64,000 bases of DNA from Parus major (taxonomy: Eukaryota; Chordata; Aves; Passeriformes; Paridae). Below, one piece after another: positions 1-10,280 of this stretch (its first letter is position 1; each line of letters opens with the position of its first letter). The stretch spans positions 99,360,214 through 99,424,213 of the forward strand of contig NC_031768.1 in the NCBI RefSeq assembly GCF_001522545.3. The letters run 5' to 3'. A program made the position numbers and the translations under genes. The notes below the pieces were generated by a model that was not told the origin of the DNA, did no database searches, and was given only the letters and a program-made list of their open reading frames with translations.

Positions 1-364
1 GGAACAAACTGATCTGTAAAGTACCTTCTATCCCAGACCATTTTATTATTCTACTATTTCAGCTAAATGCACTAATCTTTCCTTTGAGAAATAATTTTAA
101 TCCTACTTTTAGCATTTATAGTATTTTAGGTAAATAATCATACATTTGAAAGAGAATTTTATGTAGTAGATGTCCACTGATCCTGAATATTTAATATTGT
201 AGTTAAAGACATAATACTGCTTTTATCTCCTCTTCAATATTTCTTATGCTTTTGTGTCTCTATTTTTCTGCAGATAATTCTTGATTTAACTTAGTAACAA
301 AATAAATCCCTTTGTCTAAAGCTTGAATATATCCAGTACTTTATTATAGATGGTCTGTCTCTTG
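1..364. other. AT-rich sequence, nothing recognised
   Basis: No long reading frame, RNA gene or clear repeat was seen. The right part (from about 240) may be a decayed upstream portion of the LTR fragment that follows, because it holds an AATAAA at about 300, but the similarity is too weak to claim. Confidence 0.5.
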
Positions 365-511
365 TCTTAATTAGTTAATTGGTGAGTGATCTCTCCCTGT
401 CTTTATCTTGACCCATGTGTTTTTGGATCCATGTTTTTCTGCCCTGCACAGCTGATGTGAGGATTGATAGAGTGAATTTTGAGGGCATCCAGCCAGGGTC
501 AACCCACCAGA
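365..511 (+). mobile_element. 3' end fragment of an avian ERV-type LTR
   Basis: The stretch runs from a ggtgagtgatctctccctgt segment to a ccagccagggtcaaccc segment and stops at about 511. I recognise this as the 3' end of an LTR family common in bird genomes; this is recall, not a database result. The LTR-like block at 24650-25228 ends in a similar ccaaggttaaccca segment, so both appear to belong to one family. No TG start or target duplication could be located, so this is a decayed fragment. Confidence 0.55.
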
Positions 512-1884
512 GTCAGTGAACAGTCTTTAAATAATGTGGTGGAAAATATCTTGGGCAAGAAATGCTTATCTACCAGAGAACCACCTAAGTTTGTAGCAAT
601 ACCGTGCTCCATGTAAAATATGTTTAAATCCACGTAAACACAGAGATAAAACAGCTCTACTCCGAAGATCAAATTCTCCTGCTCTGTGTGTTCCACAGCT
701 CCCATGGGCACCCTTATGACATAATTTATACCTGAACACAGTTAGTCTAACTTAATTGCAGCTTTGTGCATAATTAACTGTATTATCAATCTGCCTCCTT
801 AAAGTCCATTTGGATTTACAAGTTTTTATGATATTAGAAGAAAAAAGAGGAATATAAAAAGCTGTGAATTCTTACCTTGGATTTTAATACATCTAGCAGG
901 TTTGGACCCATGAGGAGAACATAAAAAATCCCAAAACAAAACAGGGAAGACTGCAGCTAAATGTAATTAGGTAACATATTTTAATGTATTCCAAAACAAT
1001 TTTTATCCACTTTGGTATCTTTTGTTGACTTCTTCTTGATTACTGTGTTCCTTAATAAAAAGCTGGGAGTGGTGGGAGCAGTGGGAATGGATGCAGTGGG
1101 GGTTGTTTTTGTGAGGAAAAGCTTTTAGAAAAGTTTTTAGGATGAATGAGATAAAAATTATCACTTTAGTTTATGATTTCTGTTTGTTTGGCTTTTTTAC
1201 CATGCAGAATACCTCATACATATTACAGTTTCATGTACATCTTACTCAGTCTTCTTCTTCAGCTGCTGTACCTGCAAGCTGTGTATTCTCTAAATCCACT
1301 TGTACACCAAATTTATACTTTTAGCTTTTAAACAGAGAGGCCTTATCTTTAAATGAAATTACTTGGTTTATGAAAGAGCAAGATGAAAACTGTCTTTTGC
1401 TCTTCAGTTGTTATTTATTCTAAGTCTCAAAAACCCTAAATTATATTTTGAACTACTGTTTCATGTACCTTCAATCAAGAAAATTTCTGTGAACAAAGAG
1501 AATGTTCACACTGATGTCACAGAGCACAACACCCATGTTCAGTGAATTGACATTAGAAATTTCAGGAATCTAGTATGAAACTATCCATCCACCTGCAAGG
1601 TCTGCAGTGAGAATTAATCACAACATACAAAAGAAACCTGAAATATAACAGAATATAAAGGGAACCATAGACTGAGATGCAGATAGCTGAAGATGTTTGA
1701 CCTTCACTGAGATTAATTTCCACTCAAGTTATCCTCGAGTTCACACCAGTTTTATTCCTAAACAGAGTTTGAGCAAGGTCTTATTATTAAATTGCTTAAA
1801 AATTGTTTATGTTGACCGACATATCTCACATTGTAGTACCTAGACTTTCATGAAGGAGGTCCATCTATTTATTTTATCCATTTT
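512..1884. other. Unique AT-rich sequence
   Basis: No recognisable gene or repeat. Short frames are present on both strands but lack coding character. Confidence 0.5.
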
Positions 1885-2090
1885 ATTTCTTCACTGAAAG
1901 GGTTATCTAGCATTGGAATGGGTTGCCCAGCAAGGTGATGGACTCACCATCCCTGAAAGTGTTCAAGAAATGACTGGATGTGACACTCGGTGCCATGGTC
2001 TGGTGGACAAGGGAGTGGTTGGTCAAAGGTTGCACTTTATAATAATGGAGGTTTCCCCAAACTTAATAATTCTATGACTTTGTGATTCTA
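1885..2090 (+). mobile_element. CR1 LINE, 3' end fragment
   Basis: The block contains the conserved CR1 3' region: ggttgcccagcaaggtgatg, then ccatccctgaaagtgttcaa, then tgccatggtctggtggacaa, and it ends in attctatg/gattcta, the short direct repeat that terminates avian CR1 copies. Only about 200 bp of a ~4.5 kb element is present, which is the usual 5' truncation of target-primed insertion. It carries no coding sequence. Confidence 0.9.
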
Positions 2091-2215
2091 TTTTCCCAAA
2101 AGCACAAGAATACTGTACACCAGAAACACCAAACACAACCATTAATGCACATCACTATCACCTGCTTTTTGTATTTATCCCTCTGGAACTACCACTGCCA
2201 TTTTAATTAATACCT

Positions 2216-2600
2216 CTTGGTCTCCCACTGCCGCTGCTCACTCCAAATGGAGGTGTTCTGGCTCAGACACCATTGTGCTTTCTCCTTTCCTTGGAGGCTG
2301 ACTGTCAAGGACTGGGTGCAGAGGAGACACAGAACAATCCCACTGCTGTCAAGTCCAGGCAAGCTTCCTTCAGGAAGAGATGCTGTGATGGGAAAGGGAT
2401 CTTTGCAGGGTGTGAGCATGACCCAGGGAAAAGTGCCATGAAGCAGCTGAGCCAAGAGAGGGTCTTGGTTGCTGACTCAAGAGTGTTTAGCTGTTCCACT
2501 GTGTGTTGTCAGTACATAAAGTATGGAGAGGTGCAGTGGCTGCCTGAGATCATCCAGGAACAGCATGAGGAACTCTATTACAGATCTCATGAGTAAGCCT
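2216..2600. other. GC-richer islet with overlapping short frames
   Basis: This ~380-bp stretch is visibly richer in G and C than its surroundings and is open in more than one frame on both strands. The + frame that ends at 2596 has no domain I recognise. It could be an old repeat or a decayed retrocopy. I see no splice sites or polyadenylation signal that would make it a gene. Confidence 0.3.
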
Positions 2601-4033
2601 TCAGTCACTTGGTTAATAAACCATGATGCCTCTCTGAAGCAATGTTAGTAAACACCTTGGCATGATGTGCCTTTAAAAAAAAATCAAAGCAAATTATTCT
2701 TTTTTTTCATTTAATTTTGTTTATTAGTGGGATAAGTTTTCACAACTTAGGGGACCACTGTCCCCTCAGAAAGCTTTTGCTAAATATATCCAGTAATTTC
2801 AGCACTTCTCTACAAACTGAAAAATAAAATATGTGCTTCAGGTTAGGATGTTTATTGTTATACCTTGTCCTTTTAAAGAGAATTTTGAAGGTAAATATCC
2901 ATGTTAGAACATCAGTGCAATCCCTATCAATATCATGTAAGGATATACAACACTAAAACCTAATTCAAAAATTGCATAGCAGCAAAATGCTGAAAAATCT
3001 TTTCAAGTGCACTGACATAAAAGCTAGTACACTGGTCACCCTAAGATAGATAATAATAGATAAGATTGTTCTTATCAGTAAAACTTGTGACTTCGATACC
3101 TGCAACAGTTTGCCATGTAACTGTGTAAGGATCTATCTGCACATGCATCATTCCAGACACATTCAGAACACCCTGATGCCTCTTTCCTCAAAACTTCAGG
3201 ATGGACATTTTAATATTTTCTCACATAATAAGAAGGAAAGAGCAGTGTGATTTCTGTATTTTTAATAATACAATCACCTTCTCAGCAAACCAGATTCTAT
3301 AGAGGCACCACTTATTAAAAAAAAAATAAAAATATATATATACATATACATATATTTACTATATGTCATACTATATTATAGATATGCTGTATACCTATGC
3401 TTAAAATCCTTATTCTAAGCAAAAACCAAGTCACCCATTAGTATGTTTAACAAGTATTCTGACTGTAAGATTTTACAAGGAAATGGATTTGTAGGCATAA
3501 GATTTGTAATTTATCATCATTTTCAGTTATTTAGTGAAGTAGGGGTGGAAATGAAACATGTACATGCTGTAAAAGCTGATGAATACATCTTCATGCAGTC
3601 GTTCTCCAGCCCATGAAAGGTGGGTAACGCAAAGTGAAAAAGAATTGTCTCACTTCAGAAGAACACTTGAAAAACAGCCTTGGGTTATTGCAAAAAGTAT
3701 TATTAAAGCATTTAAAAAAAGATCTGATGAGCACATTACATCTCTCTTTAAAAATATAGAAGATTAAATTCATAATATTTGCAGTTATTGGTTAAATGGC
3801 TTACATTTTTCTCTTATTAACCAAAAGCCCGTAGGTTTCCAGCAGCAGTATTCATTACTATCTCTCACGTTTGCTCCAGTAAAATTAACCAGATTTCCCA
3901 ACTTTACAGAAGTCATCTCACATATATCAAACAAGAGGAAACATCTGTGGACAGAAAAGGAAGAGGAATTTCAGTCTGAAATGTAAGCCCTCTCTTTTAT
4001 GCACAAAGACTTAGATTTTCTAAGTCTTAGATC
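2601..4033. other. Unique AT-rich sequence with a small AT microsatellite
   Basis: Apart from an A-run followed by an (AT)n/ATATAC tract at about 3316-3362, nothing is recognised. A 62-codon frame at 3579-3767 shows no family features. Confidence 0.5.
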
Positions 4034-4368
4034 CTATCTAGACCAAGATTACAGAGGTGATGACAGCCAGCATGGCTACATTAAAGACAAATTGTTTCCC
4101 AAACGATCTGGTGGTTTTCTGTGAGGAAATGACTGCAATGATCAGCAAGGGAAAACAGACTGATGTCACCTACCTACATTTTTGTGACTTCTGTGAGTTC
4201 TTCAATGCTGTTCCACATGACATCCTTATCTCCAAATTCAAGAGGCATGGCTTTAAAGGGTGAACTATTTGGAGAAAGAATTAGCTGGATGGACACAACC
4301 AGAGAGTTCTGTCCAATGTCTCTGTGTCCAAGTGCAGGTGGCCTTTCAATACCTTTATCAATGACAGA
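4034..4368 (+). mobile_element. CR1 LINE, reverse transcriptase part (segment 1 of a split copy)
   Basis: The + translation reads as a decayed CR1 reverse transcriptase: a DSQHGYIK start, then a TDVTYLHFCDF stretch (the position of the Y-x-D-F/K-A-F motif), then AVPHDILISK and, at the right edge, TFINDR. Stops and frame changes show it is dead. The copy is 5' truncated at about 4034. It breaks off at 4368 inside the FIND motif and resumes at 10281 with DRDRWIECSLSK, the next residues of the same protein, so everything between is inserted. The last six bases (4363-4368, gacaga) are the left copy of the provirus target duplication. Confidence 0.9.
4363..4368. repeat. Target-site duplication gacaga, left copy
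   Basis: A six-base duplication borders the provirus; the right copy is at 10281-10286. Six bases is typical of class II (ERVK/alpha- and beta-retrovirus-like) integration. The CR1 reading continues across it, which confirms the boundary. Confidence 0.9.
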
Positions 4369-4747
4369 TGCAGGAGTTTGGGACTTTTGATCAACAAACC
4401 AATATGATTTCTCAGAAGCTATTTATTGTTTGCATTATACACTTGTTTATACATTCTAAAACTACAGTTCACACGATCATGCATTATTTGATTGGTGCCT
4501 CTGTCTGGTCCATGCACTGAGCACGCCATCCTCAGGTTTTGTGACTTGTCATGGTGCAGGTGTCCAAATGTCCTCCGTTATCTGGTACTTGTGGTCTTGT
4601 TCTTCTGTTTCTCAGCCTCTGCTTTCTAATTTTGGAACAATATATGTTTCAGCAACCTTGAGGAATTCTAGCTGGTCTGATAAGAAATGCTACAGACAAT
4701 TTGGCCGGGGCACACTATGGCCTAAGTTGTTCAGATGCATTGCAACA
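4369..4747 (-). repeat. 3' LTR of the provirus
   Basis: This 379-bp LTR begins tgcaggag and ends gcaaca in + orientation, giving TG...CA ends. On the minus strand it has a TATA-like tataaa (4446-4451) and an AATAAA (4422-4427) in the proper order. The solo LTR at 46247-46625 differs at about 19 of 379 positions (hand count), while the 5' LTR of this same provirus differs at about 49 of ~350 plus an indel of about 25 bp. Confidence 0.9.
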
Positions 4748-4749
4748 AT

Positions 4750-4767
4750 TCCTCCTCTTTCTTCTTC
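4750..4767 (-). other. Polypurine tract of the provirus
   Basis: On the minus strand the 18 bases gaagaagaaagaggagga lie two bases upstream of the 3' LTR start. This is the expected position and composition of the plus-strand DNA primer site. The role is inferred from position. Confidence 0.75.
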
Positions 4768-4799
4768 CACCAGCCAAACTCTCTTTACTGTATTTTTTA

Positions 4800-5165
4800 C
4801 CAAATAAGTCACCAATTTTATTATGCAAGGAATAATACAAAGCAATATAATAACGACTGATAGTAATAACAGAGCTCCCTAGAGAGGTTCATACAACATT
4901 CCTTCAAAATCCTCACACCATATCTATGTGCTAACAGCAAAAAATCTGTAGCAGTTCTATTTTGCAGTGTATCGTGTCTAATACTATCTACATCAGTAAG
5001 CATTTGATTTAAAACAGCTGAAGTTATGTTTAATTGCTTGACTGTCTAACATCTAAACTTATTAAGCATAGTTAAAGCTTGAGCAGCACTAACACTTAGA
5101 GTAAGGAATGATGTTATTATTCATGCTGGAGTGCCCTAAAACTGTAAGTTATTGTTACAGTTACA
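4800..5165 (-). pseudogene. Degenerate retroviral env, transmembrane subunit
   Basis: A 60-codon open stretch (5003 to 4821) contains LQNRTATDFLLL followed 11 residues later by CCMNLS. This is the pattern of the retroviral transmembrane ectodomain (immunosuppressive-like segment and CX6CC-type cluster). The first position of the cysteine cluster holds Gly. Upstream, the reading is broken by stops. A hydrophobic stretch follows at about 4825-4855. It is a broken env remnant. The family assignment is by motif only. Confidence 0.7.
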
Positions 5166-5167
5166 TC

Positions 5168-5479
5168 TTAAGCTTGTGATAGCTTTCTTAGCCTTCTTGC
5201 TATGTCTCGCTCTCTAGTTTGCTTCAGTATCATGTGCATGCTAGGGGCAAACATGGTCAATTTTCTTAAATAATAATGTTTACCAAATGAATTACTTGGA
5301 ATTGAGGGCCATGCCCTATTCCCACAGATTAGAAAGATACTTGGTGGAAGCTTCCTTACGGTCATCTTTGCACTAGCACTCCCAAGGAAAGTCCAACTGT
5401 GGCAATATTTAGTCACGTTCTTATACCATGGGGAATTGGGATTAAGAATGACACTATTATTTTTGGGACGTTTAAACAT
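5168..5479 (-). pseudogene. Degenerate retroviral env, surface subunit C-terminal part
   Basis: A 104-codon open frame contains [17 protein letters not shown] followed by [10 protein letters not shown] and a basic stretch [11 protein letters not shown]. This resembles the C-terminal end of avian retroviral surface subunits, where the basic run sits near the cleavage region before the transmembrane subunit. It lies directly upstream of the transmembrane remnant and overlaps the end of the integrase remnant by a few bases. The rest of the surface subunit is absent, so an internal deletion has brought integrase and env together. Confidence 0.55.
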
Positions 5480-5717
5480 TGCTTCTATCAGTTTGCCATA
5501 GCTGCAAGGGTTCCAGGCTATGTGGGCTAACTCCAGGACCTAATCTACTAATCATGTCCTGGCATTGTGGGTAAGTTGTGATAATTTTTTGAGCATACTG
5601 CAATGAAATTCCAAATTGTTTGTGTAAAACCTTTGCACTTTGGTGAAAAAACTCATGATCTCTTCTGGCTTGTCCAAACTTATCAATGTTGGGTAGCCTG
5701 GGGCCCCTGCCCCCCAA
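5472..5717 (-). pseudogene. Degenerate integrase, zinc-binding N-terminal domain (pol remnant)
   Basis: The 81-codon open frame contains an HHCC-type domain: His21 and His25 in DHEFFHQSA, then 24 residues on TYPQC, where the first cysteine position is Tyr49 and only Cys52 remains. LWQTD follows (Asp77), the position of the first catalytic Asp of retroviral integrases. The catalytic core after that point is missing. Retroviral integrase normally joins viral DNA to host DNA; this copy is dead. Upstream pol (protease, reverse transcriptase, RNase H) was not recognised. Confidence 0.8.
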
Positions 5718-5729
5718 ACCACTGAGATG

Positions 5730-7380
5730 GCCAGATCCTCAACCCAGCAGGAGAAGAAATCAATCTAAACTCCACACTAATCCAGCCTGGCTCAACTCCA
5801 CACCCAAATCAGCACCAGTCTGACCTAGAGAAGCACCCAGAACTCCAACCTCCACAGATGACCACTGTGAACAGACTTGCTCCAGCAAGGAGGCAAAACC
5901 ACGAGCTCTCTTACTAAACGAGTTGGAATTTGAAAACCAAGACAGAAGTAAAAAAAGACAGCACTTAAAAAACACAAACTTAATTTAAAGCTGCGAAGAG
6001 AAAAAAAAAAGCCCATGAGGGGAAAATGAGTGTTAACATGACCTGAAAGTGAAAAATAGACATTGACATAAAAAACAAAATATTAATTAGTTTTGTTTTG
6101 CAAAATTGGATAGAGCTATGTGAACTACATCAGTTGTCATTATTAACATTTTTTGGTTATGAGTATGAGAAAATAATTAGAGTAAACCATACATGTAGTG
6201 AAAAGGAAACTGACAGCAATTAAGAATTAATCAGATAATACACACAATCAATAACACATGAGAAATTATATAATTACTAAACACTATAACACTAATCTGT
6301 CATCCCAGAGTCTGCAACAGCTGATAAACCTCAGATCAGTAGAGAATTGGAAAATCACATCCAAGTAACAATTGTCCAAGCTCACTTTAAAAGTAGATTC
6401 AGCTGTCATATTAATAAGGTCAAATTGCCAAGCCAAAATGACCTGAATCTAGTTTTGATGCAGAAAACATCTGGGTTTGTTGGCAATTTTCTTCTCTGGG
6501 TAGAGCTAGGGCCTGACCACAGCCCAAAATCTAATTGGTGGATGTCACTTAACACATTTCAAAACAAAGCTCTTAAAAATAACAGTTATGAGTAAAACCT
6601 TAAAGACTAATCAAACCACCTAGTATTTGGATCCCTCCAAAGTTTCCTTCAGGGTAGAGATGCTTCAAATATAGCAAATCTCTTATTCAAAAATCCAACA
6701 TAAAACTCAGGAAAAGGAGTTAATATTGCAGCTGAGCTCTCTGCTGGAGTGCTTTTATAATAATAACCGAAGGACACCACAAAACTAGCAATCTGGAGGA
6801 GGCTTTTGATGAAGCTCAAATTTCTTTTCTGGGAACTGCATTGAAACAATAGGCTAGAGAAGTGGTTTGGATAAAAAACACATGTAAGCAACTAGAGAAC
6901 AAAAAGGAAAGGATCCTGAAGAGACACGTGTCTTGTAGGTGATCACACAAAGAAATGGTAAACCATATAAAAGCCTGATGTAAATACTGTAACAATACCT
7001 TATAGATAATTCTTATCACGAAAATCAGTGAATTCACATTAAACCATCAATATATCAGCAGCGTTTGAGGAAGTTAAAACAACATTTTTTGAACACTCAT
7101 GTAATATTAAACTACAACCACTATTTATTGAATACCTTAGAAAACAAAAATAACAGAGGTTATAAGCTCACTAGTAGTAACCCCTAAAACTTTGAATCCT
7201 TAAGGAAAAGGGAAATAGCTGACAATTTTACAACTACGATCTGATTGAAGTTCCCCAGGTGTTCTGTTTTCAGAGAAATTTTGGAAGGTTGCCACTATTA
7301 TTAGTTGTATCTTCACACTGTGGTTTTATTTGATGGGAAACACTTTTCCTGATAAAAGTTTTCCATCTATGTCATATTTA
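5730..7380 (-). other. Interior of the provirus, content unrecognised
   Basis: This part lies between the gag zinc knuckle and the integrase remnant, where protease and reverse transcriptase belong. I could not recognise protease or polymerase motifs in it. It is AT-rich with short frames only. It may be strongly decayed pol, or other sequence that entered after pol was deleted. Confidence 0.4.
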
Positions 7381-7389
7381 AATTGGAAC

Positions 7390-9240
7390 TGATTTATATC
7401 TTCCCTTTTTTCATCTGAGACAATGATTAGGTTGCTTTTTATTTTTTGTGGGCTCTGAGTAATATTTGCTTATATGCCCAGGTTTTCCACATTTAAAGCA
7501 TGTTTTGATGGCTTCTGTTCACATGGTGGCAATGGCTTGTGTGAGGTGATCTCTGGATAAAATTAATAGCTTGAATATCCCTCATATTTCTTTGCATGTG
7601 CCCTCTGGGCTTCCTGCTGGTTGGCCTTGCAGGATTGCTTTTTCTGAAGGAGCACTTGATTTACAATTCAAAAAGACTCTGGAATCTGGAGGAAATAAAT
7701 TTGGCTTTTTCTTTGGATATGGTTGAGCTGCATTCCATGGATTTGTTTCTTCTCCTTGTGTTTCCGTATAGAACTTTTTATCTTTTTTTTTTCCTTGTAG
7801 TAATAGAAGTGGCCAAAGGTGGCATGAGCTCAGCAGTGGGTCAAAGATGGCACTTGCTGTTGCACAGGAGAAATTCTAAAGATAAAATTGCTAGCTACGC
7901 ATTTTGACAAGATCTCATTAATTACATGGCACATTCGAAGGACAACAGCTGCAATCCCATCTCTCCCAACAGCAAAATCAAAAAGCTGAACATCAACAGA
8001 GACCCAAAATTTTACAGTTCCCAATGACTCAAAGTAGTAAATCTTTAAATCAGGAATTTAATCTTATCACTCTTTAGTTTTGTTCTAACACACCTCTCCT
8101 TCTTGCTTCTGCCATCAGCAACAATTTGACTTTTTCTCTTTCCTTATTTGTTGATTTATCAACATTTTGAGTTTAACTAAGTGTATCTTCTCCTGCTGCC
8201 TGCATAACTCTTTCTTAAAGCAGCAGGAATTTTTGCATTTGAACAGTCTCTGTTCTGTGCTCTGCATTTGTATACCCACCACAGACACGCAGAGGTAAAT
8301 CAGGCCTGGAAGGGGGAAGGGAAGGAAAGACTCTCCCCCCTACCACTATGGTTAACTCTTCAGGAGATACCAGTGGGCACTTCATGGGTACTTCCAGCGC
8401 TTCTCCGTGGAGAGGGGGCGGTGGAAACAGCACATCTACCTCCATTTGCTCCGGTTCAGTTGCAGACTGAACAGCACAGTCTTTTGCTCCACAGATGACG
8501 TGGGCTTTTGCTCTCCATTGTTTGAAACTCCCTGTTGAGCTTATAACTCTGGCTCCAGGGATGCAGAAGGTAAGGACAGCACTATAAGTTCTTTGCCACC
8601 AAAGAATTCTTGTGCACATGCCAGGAAGGCAGCCACTGGGTCATCTGCTTCTAATGCAGTCACAGCTCCTGCTGCAGCTGTTCATTCTGCTTTTAATTTA
8701 GCACCGTAAGCACTGACTTCCCCACTGTGCTGAGTCCCTTGGTGTCTTTTGACCCACTGCTCACCACATCCCATAGGATCAGTCTCAGCCTTTCCCACTC
8801 GAGAGTATCAGACATTCCTGGGGGTGGCAAAAAATCTTCTCTCTTGACCTCATTTTAAGTCTTTTTAAAACTTCTGGGTCATATTTAACTGCTCACTTAG
8901 AGATAATATGCTGGAGGATGTTTAGCATAGCCTGCTCTTTTTTTGACAGAGCTTTCCCCATTCTCTCCAGCCCCAGCTGCTCACCTTTTCTGGTGTACCG
9001 CTGCAGCACTCACACATTATTATCTGGAGATTTTTCTTCCTGGGAACCACTCTCTCTCCCTCACTCCATGTGGAGCCATCCTCCACCTCCCACTGAAGCA
9101 GTCCAGCAGTGTCAGTGTCCAGCTGGGCCTTCTGCCTTTCCACTCTGCAGGACCCCCTCCAAAGTTCAAAGGGCTCTGGCGCCTGCTTCGTATCACGGCA
9201 TTATCATCACGTCATGTTCCTTTGGATCACATCGCTAGAA
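7390..9240 (-). pseudogene. Degenerate gag with a nucleocapsid zinc knuckle
   Basis: At 7500-7459 on the minus strand the translation is CFKCGKPGHISKYY, a CCHC zinc knuckle (C-X2-C-X4-H-X4-C) whose last cysteine position is Tyr. A second possible knuckle start (CLR, then a TGA at 7411-7413, then KKGR) follows downstream, which would fit the two-knuckle nucleocapsid of class II elements. Further upstream, the frame at 8024-7830 may be decayed capsid (FAVGRDGIAA followed by VINEILSKCVAS), and the frame at 8619-8215 holds a proline run FPPPPLHG. Many stops separate these pieces. Gag forms the virus core; this copy is broken. Confidence 0.6.
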
Positions 9241-9242
9241 TC

Positions 9243-9260
9243 ATGTCAGTAGGGACACCA
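9243..9260 (-). other. Possible tRNA primer-binding site
   Basis: Three bases after the 5' LTR the minus strand reads TGGTGTCCCTACTGACAT. The TGG start and position fit a primer-binding site. It shares about 11 of 18 positions with the tRNA-Trp complement used by alpharetroviruses, which is weak, so the tRNA remains uncertain. Confidence 0.4.
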
Positions 9261-9263
9261 ACA

Positions 9264-10280
9264 TGTGGGAGCTCAGGACTTCTGATCAATGAACCAATAT
9301 GATTTCACAGCAGCCATTTACTGTTTACATTATGCACTTATTTATAGATTCTAAAACTACTGCTCATGCGATCATGCGTTACTTGGTTGCTGCTCTCAGC
9401 ATGGACTCATCATGACTGGTCATGGTGCAGTTGTTCAAATGACCTCTGTTATCTGGTTCTTTTGGTCTTGTTTTTCTGTTTCTCAGCCTCCTCTTTCTTA
9501 TTGTAGATCATTTTATGTTTCAGCAACCTTGAGGAATTCCAGGAGGTCTGGTAAGAAATTCTACAGACAGTTTGGCTGGGGTACACTGATGCAGTGCCAG
9601 AGGCTATTTGCCAGCTAGTCCTTTCCCAGACTGCGCCAAGTGTGGCCACCCTTGGGATTATTAATCGTCCAAGTGGTGATAGAGCAGGGATGCTCAGCTC
9701 AGAATCCACAAGACTGCTCTCTATGGCACGCACTTGTCAGTGTCTAGGGTCAGGGTAAGGACCAGGGAAGGGTCTTTTTATGGTTTCCAGGGAGATTTAT
9801 TCCACTGAAGGGTCCAGGGACAAAATGCACAGACACAAGGGCGCAGCAACTTATATACAGGGGAGGATCAAGGGGAGGGTACAAATCATGAACCAGTAGG
9901 GAAGACTTAGGGGAGGAGTACAAGGCAGGGTGTAGAGTTTTACAAGCCAATAGGAGAACCCAGGGGGAGGGGACAATGTACATAAACCAGTGAGGCATTG
10001 AGGATTAGGAAATTGACAGGGAAGTTTCCAGAACAAGGGGTAGGTACAAAATGGCATTGTCAATTCAATGGCGGGGGGAACAGGGAACATTTGGGAAGAA
10101 GGGGCAGGTATCAGGGTGGACTGGCAACTGGGGTAGGAGGGCACAACTGGGACTAAACTATTAACAAGGGAGGAGGAGAGTATAGCTTAACAATACAGAG
10201 GGTAATTGAACCAAATATAATGAACAAAAATGCACTGCAACTGCACACTATGGCCTAAGTTGTTCAAATGCATTGCTACA
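9264..10280 (-). repeat. 5' LTR of the provirus, split by a nested LTR
   Basis: The two parts are 9264 to about 9587 and about 10243-10280. They align in order with the other two copies of this LTR family. The left edge is tgtggga (CA end on the minus strand) and the right edge cattgctaca, directly followed by the duplication gacaga. Compared with the 3' LTR it has about 14% substitutions and lacks about 25 bp (near 9400). Confidence 0.88.
9590..10239 (-). mobile_element. Nested ERV LTR (about 650 bp) of a second family
   Basis: The ends are tgcagtgc and gcactgca, a perfect 8-bp inverted repeat with TG...CA. On the minus strand a TATA box (tatataa, about 9851-9857) precedes an AATAAA (9796-9801) by some 50 bases, followed by a ~200-bp U5-like part. 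These features define an LTR with its promoter and polyadenylation signal on the minus strand. No internal viral sequence accompanies it, so it is a solo LTR. Flanks are actga on the left and actgc on the right, so a 4-5 bp duplication is possible. An alternative boundary uses gtacact/gcacact (9581-9587, 10243-10249). Confidence 0.82.

Larger units (their letters stand above)
4369..10280 (-). mobile_element. Class II (ERVK-like) endogenous provirus, degenerate and interrupted
   Basis: The provirus spans about 5.9 kb, or about 5.3 kb without the LTR nested in its 5' LTR. Order on the minus strand: 5' LTR (10280 to 9264, interrupted), possible primer-binding site, gag remnant, integrase N-terminus, env remnant, polypurine tract, 3' LTR (4747 to 4369). 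It is bordered by the perfect 6-bp duplication gacaga. Full-length relatives are longer (roughly 7-9 kb), and no reverse transcriptase or protease motif was recognised between about 5730 and 7380, so pol is mostly missing or decayed. Stops, frameshifts and lost cysteines show it cannot encode working proteins. Confidence 0.88.

Noticed and set aside
3316..3362. AT tract as a promoter element
   Set aside because: A simple AT microsatellite with no gene next to it.
4057..4390. Open frames with reverse-transcriptase-like sequence as a host gene
   Set aside because: They are fragments of the CR1 polymerase, broken by stops and by the provirus.
9264..10280. Two independent solo LTRs side by side at 9.3-10.3 kb
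   Set aside because: The outer LTR aligns in order across the inner one, and the provirus duplication gacaga lies exactly at 10281, so it is one split LTR.
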